50,345 nucleotides of DNA from an uncultured Alistipes sp. (GTDB taxonomy: Bacteria; Bacteroidota; Bacteroidia; Bacteroidales; Rikenellaceae). Positions 46,721 to 50,345 of the stretch are shown here, one piece after another. The position numbers and the translations under genes were made by a program. The notes under the pieces are model-generated. The model ran no database searches. It was not told where the DNA came from and saw only the letters and a program-made list of their open reading frames with translations. The DNA lies in the NCBI GenBank assembly GCA_944320985.1, contig CALUJN010000067.1, positions 1-50,345 of the forward strand. Reading direction: 5' to 3'. Positions within the stretch are counted from its first letter, which is position 1. Each line of letters starts with the position of its first letter.

Positions 46721-47593
46721 TCAGTGGTGAAAACATTTGGCATCCTCGGCATAGGCTCGTTCGTTGGCCGAGCGGATTGCGTCGCCGAAGGAAGGATCCT
46801 CCGCCGGCAGCACCCGGGTCGGTGCGATCCGTTGCCGGATCTCCTCGGCGGCGATCGACGAGCGGCGGTGCAGCTCCCGCACCTCCTCCTCGGAGTGGAG
46901 GATGTTGCGGTCGGCAACGGGCCTCTGTGCGGGTTTCATGCCGAGCTCCGCCAGCAGGCGCTGCCAGCCCCGGGAGATATTCTGTGCCAGCGAGGCGGCC
47001 GTCGTCCGGGCGGGTTCGATCACCCGGTCGGCGAGTCCTGCGGCAATGGCCTCTTCGGGCGAGAGCCATCGGCCGTTTCCGTTGTTTTCGCCCATCAGGG
47101 CCAGAAACTCCTCCGCGGGGCGTCCCGAGCGGGCGGCGTAGACGGCGGCGATGCGGGCATCGGTCTGGTGGAGGAGCTCGATCTCCGAAGCGATTTCGGC
47201 GGCATTCCCCTCCGTGGCGCAGATCGAGTTGTGGATCAGATAGAGAGCGTTTTCGGAGATTTCGCGGCAGCCTTCCGAGGCGGCCTGCGCGATGATCGTG
47301 GCGGCCGAGGCGGTGTAGCCGTAGCAGCGGGTGACGATGCGTGCGGGGAGTTGTCTGAGGGCGTCGAGGATCAGCAGGGCATCGTTCACGTCGCCGCCTG
47401 TCGAGCGGATGTTGACGACGACCTCCGGGGCCTCGATCTCGGCGATCCGCCGCAGGGCGTCGCGGAAGCGTTCGTAGGTGGCAACCCGGGCGTCGGGGTC
47501 TTCGAATTGCCACTCTTCAGGGATTCCGATGGTGCCCTCGATGTCGATTTGGCACACGTCGGCCGAATTGTTGATAAGGATTTCCGATTTCAT
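46721..47593 (-). CDS. ClpP-type phage head maturation protease
   Basis: This serine protease cuts scaffold or coat during head assembly. The 290-residue protein has Ser96 (YGYTASAATI), His121 (LYLIHNS) and Asp145 (LLHQTDARIAAVYAA), the full catalytic triad of ClpP-like head proteases. The N-terminal GTIGIPEEW and RSTGGDVNDALLI strand motifs are typical. The last 90 residues are helical and charged (EEEVRELHRRSSIAAEEIRQR) and could be a fused scaffold. It follows the small HTH-like gene by three bases. Confidence 0.85.
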   Translation of the reverse strand: MKSEILINNSADVCQIDIEGTIGIPEEWQFEDPDARVATYERFRDALRRIAEIEAPEVVVNIRSTGGDVNDALLILDALRQLPARIVTRCYGYTASAATIIAQAASEGCREISENALYLIHNSICATEGNAAEIASEIELLHQTDARIAAVYAARSGRPAEEFLALMGENNGNGRWLSPEEAIAAGLADRVIEPARTTAASLAQNISRGWQRLLAELGMKPAQRPVADRNILHSEEEVRELHRRSSIAAEEIRQRIAPTRVLPAEDPSFGDAIRSANERAYAEDAKCFHH

Positions 47594-47596
47594 GAT

Positions 47597-47857
47597 TCAG
47601 TGTTTGGAGGGTTTGTAAAAAGCGTTTCGGGCTTTTTCGTAGGAGCAGCAGAATTTTCCGGCGGCGACCTCGAAGGCTTCGCAGCGGGGGATTCCCTGCC
47701 TCTGGAGCTGTTCGATCTCCTGGCGGATGGCCTGGCGTTCGCAGGCTCTCAGGTCGATGAATCCGCGCTCGAGGAGTGTCAGTACCGCCTGTCGGGGAGT
47801 CATGCCCCTCACTTCGCGGAGCAGGACTCCGGTGAGTTGTTCGTCAAGACGTGTCAT
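47597..47857 (-). CDS. Small HTH-like phage protein
   Basis: The start at 47857 (MTRLDEQLTGV) overlaps the stop of the upstream hub-like gene as ATGA; 86 residues. The C-terminal part reads IPRCEAFEVAAGKFCCSYEKARNAFYK, which looks like a helix-turn-helix. The middle has a short coiled stretch (RQAIRQEIEQLQRQG). It may bind DNA in packaging or act as a regulator. No family is recognised. Confidence 0.6.
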   Translation of the reverse strand: MTRLDEQLTGVLLREVRGMTPRQAVLTLLERGFIDLRACERQAIRQEIEQLQRQGIPRCEAFEVAAGKFCCSYEKARNAFYKPSKH

Positions 47858-50214
47858 GGGCGGTCGATGCGTTCGAAGGTGCACCGGACCGAGGCTTTCC
47901 GGGGATCGTACGCTTCGATCCTGCGGAGGATCGCCCGGACGATGCCGTTCCCGGTGTCGATTCGGAAGACGGAACGGATGTCGGGGCCTCCGGTCCCGGG
48001 CGTGAAGAGCGATTCGAATTCGTGGGGCGGGATCCGCAGCGCGAGTGAGACGCGTTCACCGGCGGCCTCTCTGCGGACCTGACGGTCGTAATAGCGGTGG
48101 AGTCCCTGGGCTCCGTCCCGATCCTCGAATCCCAGCGTAAAGGCTTCCGTCGTATCGTCTCCCGGGAAGAGGAATGCCGCCAGCGGGTATTCGTTCTGCC
48201 CCGAGGGATAGCCCCATCGTTCGTTTTCGGGCAGGGCCTTGATTCCGACGTAGCGGACAATACGCGGGGAGAAGTTCGTGCCGTCCTCTTCGGCGTTGTC
48301 GCGGTCCCCGACCTGCAGGATCCGGGCCGAGGGGGCATTCAGGTAGTGTCCCGTGGAGTTGAGCGAGGGTGCGAAGAGCGGGTTGCGGAGGACCTTTTCG
48401 CCCTGGAGCGCCGCGTAGGAGGGGGTGTTGAAGCTCCAGGCTCCGAGTGTGGTCTCCTCTTCGGTGTCGAAACGAGATACGGCACCGTCTCCGTCCTGGA
48501 ATTCCCAGGTTCGCGTCTCGTGGATCGTCGGGTCGATCTGTTCGCGGACGATCGGTTGCGAGAAGTCCGTACGACGGCTCCAGTCGACGACCGTCCCGTT
48601 GTCGAAGAAGTCGGGCTCGGCTTCGATCCACACGGTGTGTGTATCCTGCTCGGTGAAGAAGCGCAGATTGAACAGGTGCGTGAGGGCTTCGAGGAGTTCC
48701 GACTGCCGGATGTCGTGACGGGCCACATCCTCGAAGCGGATCTGAGCCCCGAATGCCGGTCCGGGCAGGAATCGCGGACGCAGCGAACATTCCTTGTGCA
48801 GCGTGAGGCTCATCTGCGGATCGGCTCCGGCGAAATAGATCTGGTCGAAATATTTGGGCGAAGCCTCCGAGACCTGTTCCGACGGGGTGCAGAGCCGTAT
48901 TTCGACGGTCGTCTCCCCGTACTCTTCGACATATCCGTTGTAGAGGGCCCAGTCTCCGGTATAGGGGACCCATTGCAAATCTTTGAAAATCTGCAGAGCG
49001 GGATCGGCGACCGTTTCCACAGCGGGGGTCGAGATCTTCGCCGAACGTCCCGAGAAGTTGACCCATCGGACCCCGGCGATTCCGTCGCGGGTGTATACCA
49101 ACCGATATTGGGCGCTCTCTTCGTGGTCGAAAACGACCACCCGGTAGGAGAAATTCGGGACGATCTCCTGGCGCAGATCCTGATAGCGGTTCGCCAACTG
49201 GAATTTGAATTCGGCCCCGGGACCGAGATAAACGGTGTCAAACCCCTTGAGCCGGGTTCGGGAGAGGATACGGTGTTCGGTGGTGTACTTCAGGTAGTAT
49301 TCGAATCCGACGTTGATCTGCGAAGGGGGCCTGAAGAGGATCGCCCCCTCCTCCATGCAGAAACAGTTTCCGTTGTTGTAGAGTCCGCTGATGGCCTCTC
49401 CGTCGACGTCGAGGCTTTGGGGGGTGGCCGTGTCGACGATGTTTCCCACGCTGTTTGCCGACAGGTCGGGGTTTGCCCAGACGCGTCCGAGTTCGTTTGC
49501 CGTAGCGGTTGCGGGGGCGGTTCTGCGTGCCGAGAATCCCATGCGGTTGACGGCCGCCGCGGTATCCCGCGAGGCGTATGCCCCGCTCATGTAGAGGGAT
49601 TGGAAGAGCTCGGACTCCATGAAACGGCTCTCGATCCGATAGCCGGCCTGGGCGAAGATCTGCTCGACGAGCGGGGCGACGTGCAGAAAGGGGTGGTAGT
49701 CCTCTACGGCGAGGATCCGTTCGGCGGGGAGCAGATCCGTGGAGCTGTTCTTCTGTTCGTATTCGTCGCGGTGGATAGGCAGGAATACAACCGGTTTGCC
49801 GTCGGTCCAGCTTTGGAAGATCTCCGTCGGGGTCAGAAGCCCGGTCCAGTCGATTTCCAGTTCGGAGAGACGTCTTCGCGAGGCCAGTTCGGCCCAGTCG
49901 GCGCCTCCGCTCCGGATTTCGATCACGTACTGGTCCTCCTCCACGGCGAGCAGCCGGACCGGACCGTCGATCAACAGCACCTCCTCCAGCGAGAGTTCCG
50001 CGGTGTGGAGCGAGTCGTTGAATCGCACGGCAGACTCCGTATCGACGGCGAAATCCAGAATGAGGTCGTTCCGTTTGGAGTGGGGAATGGCGAGTTTGAG
50101 CGAACGGCCTTCGCGTGCGGCGTCGATCGCCTCGGTTTGTGCGGCATCGTATCCGGGTACGGCAATGGGATCGGTTCCCAGGTCGCAGATCCGGCCGTCA
50201 ATTTTCAGTTCCAT
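47854..50214 (-). CDS. Large phage tail/hub-like structural protein
   Basis: The 786-residue protein has no signal peptide and is rich in beta strands and aromatic residues. A stretch near residues 480-540 (RQSELLEALTHLFNLRFFTEQDTHTVWIEAEPDFFDNGTVVDWS) resembles baseplate hub folds that load a domain and a lipid or glycan arm. The N-terminus MELKIDGRICDLGTDPIAVPGYD looks like an initial beta domain. Its size and place ahead of the head genes fit a tail hub or receptor-binding part. Function is inferred; no motif is diagnostic. Confidence 0.5.
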   Translation of the reverse strand: MELKIDGRICDLGTDPIAVPGYDAAQTEAIDAAREGRSLKLAIPHSKRNDLILDFAVDTESAVRFNDSLHTAELSLEEVLLIDGPVRLLAVEEDQYVIEIRSGGADWAELASRRRLSELEIDWTGLLTPTEIFQSWTDGKPVVFLPIHRDEYEQKNSSTDLLPAERILAVEDYHPFLHVAPLVEQIFAQAGYRIESRFMESELFQSLYMSGAYASRDTAAAVNRMGFSARRTAPATATANELGRVWANPDLSANSVGNIVDTATPQSLDVDGEAISGLYNNGNCFCMEEGAILFRPPSQINVGFEYYLKYTTEHRILSRTRLKGFDTVYLGPGAEFKFQLANRYQDLRQEIVPNFSYRVVVFDHEESAQYRLVYTRDGIAGVRWVNFSGRSAKISTPAVETVADPALQIFKDLQWVPYTGDWALYNGYVEEYGETTVEIRLCTPSEQVSEASPKYFDQIYFAGADPQMSLTLHKECSLRPRFLPGPAFGAQIRFEDVARHDIRQSELLEALTHLFNLRFFTEQDTHTVWIEAEPDFFDNGTVVDWSRRTDFSQPIVREQIDPTIHETRTWEFQDGDGAVSRFDTEEETTLGAWSFNTPSYAALQGEKVLRNPLFAPSLNSTGHYLNAPSARILQVGDRDNAEEDGTNFSPRIVRYVGIKALPENERWGYPSGQNEYPLAAFLFPGDDTTEAFTLGFEDRDGAQGLHRYYDRQVRREAAGERVSLALRIPPHEFESLFTPGTGGPDIRSVFRIDTGNGIVRAILRRIEAYDPRKASVRCTFERIDRP

Positions 50215-50228
50215 GATGAGCTTTCCAG

Positions 50229-50345
50229 TTACAATCCAAATAAATTTGGATCAAAGTTTTTGGTTAGATTTGTTTTTATTTCATTAACAACATATTGCGT
50301 TTCTTGAAGATCTTCCCGGCCAAAGGTCAAGGCACAAGTGACTCC
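50229..50345 (-). CDS. C-terminal end of an unnamed gene, cut by the window edge
   Basis: Thirty-eight sense codons with no stop run from the window edge to TAA at 50229. The readable tail ends ETQYVVNEIKTNLTKNFDPNLFGL, which looks like real protein. It lies 14 bases before the hub-like start, in the same direction, so it is the upstream gene of that operon. It may be a tail component; the family is unknown. The ATCCAAAT/ATTTGGAT palindrome at 50234-50251 lies in its last codons. Confidence 0.6.
   Translation of the reverse strand, partial: GVTCALTFGREDLQETQYVVNEIKTNLTKNFDPNLFGL

Noticed and set aside
50234-50251. Perfect palindrome ATCCAAAT-AA-ATTTGGAT as an operator
   Set aside because: It falls inside the last codons (DPNLFGL) of the partial gene, so it is better explained as coding sequence.
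48097-50307. A 736-codon plus-strand frame opposite the hub-like gene
   Set aside because: Antisense shadow of the minus-strand gene; low-complexity Val/Gly/Arg translation with no signal or domain.

Overview
The window comes from a GC-rich member of the Bacteroidales, most like Alistipes/Rikenellaceae. This rests on a SusC/SusD pair with a hybrid two-component (HTCS) regulator, glycine-lipid acyltransferases, a DUF2520 + KdsC-type pair, and repeated Bacteroidetes -7 boxes (TAnnTTTG) in the intergenic gaps. The genus is an inference; no marker gene settles it. No tRNA, rRNA or CRISPR array was seen.

Region 1 (1-14.9 kb) is a polysaccharide utilisation locus: an HTCS regulator, SusD and SusC on the minus strand, then a GH2 and two GH3 glycosidases on the plus strand. 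Three of its six genes are broken. The regulator has an interrupted 5' end and a frameshift in its receiver domain, SusC has a one-base deletion in a T run, and the second GH3 has an in-frame amber stop. The locus therefore looks like it is decaying.

Region 2 (15-19.5 kb) is a signalling unit: a tripartite kinase (HisKA-HATPase-REC-Hpt), an overlapping sigma-54-type activator, paired operator-like repeats, a sigma-54-like promoter and a small exported Pro/Glu-rich protein that may be the target.

Region 3 (19.5-35.4 kb) is housekeeping. A glycine-lipid acyltransferase pair (GlsB/GlsA-like) diverges from the first half of the division and cell-wall cluster (rsmH, ftsL-like, ftsI, murE, mraY, murD, ftsW). 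The cluster starts without mraZ and stops after ftsW. An S4-domain RNA-binding protein follows, then a MATE transporter behind a promoter and a leader terminator. Convergent to these lie pth, rplY and galE.

Region 4 (35.4-42.9 kb) holds a tandem palindromic repeat, kbl with an Lrp-type regulator, and a minus-strand run of comEC, a THUMP-like methyltransferase, a YihY/BrkB membrane protein, a DUF2520 oxidoreductase-like protein and a KdsC phosphatase.

Region 5 (42.97-50.3 kb) is a compact phage particle module on the minus strand. In transcription order it has the tail of an unnamed gene, a large tail/hub-like protein, a small HTH-like protein, a ClpP-type head protease, a coat protein, a portal, a DUF6712-like connector, a holin and a P5-like lytic protein. 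It ends 33 bp before comEC. The order is not the usual portal-protease-capsid order. No terminase or integrase is in view, so this may be part of a prophage or of a domesticated particle.
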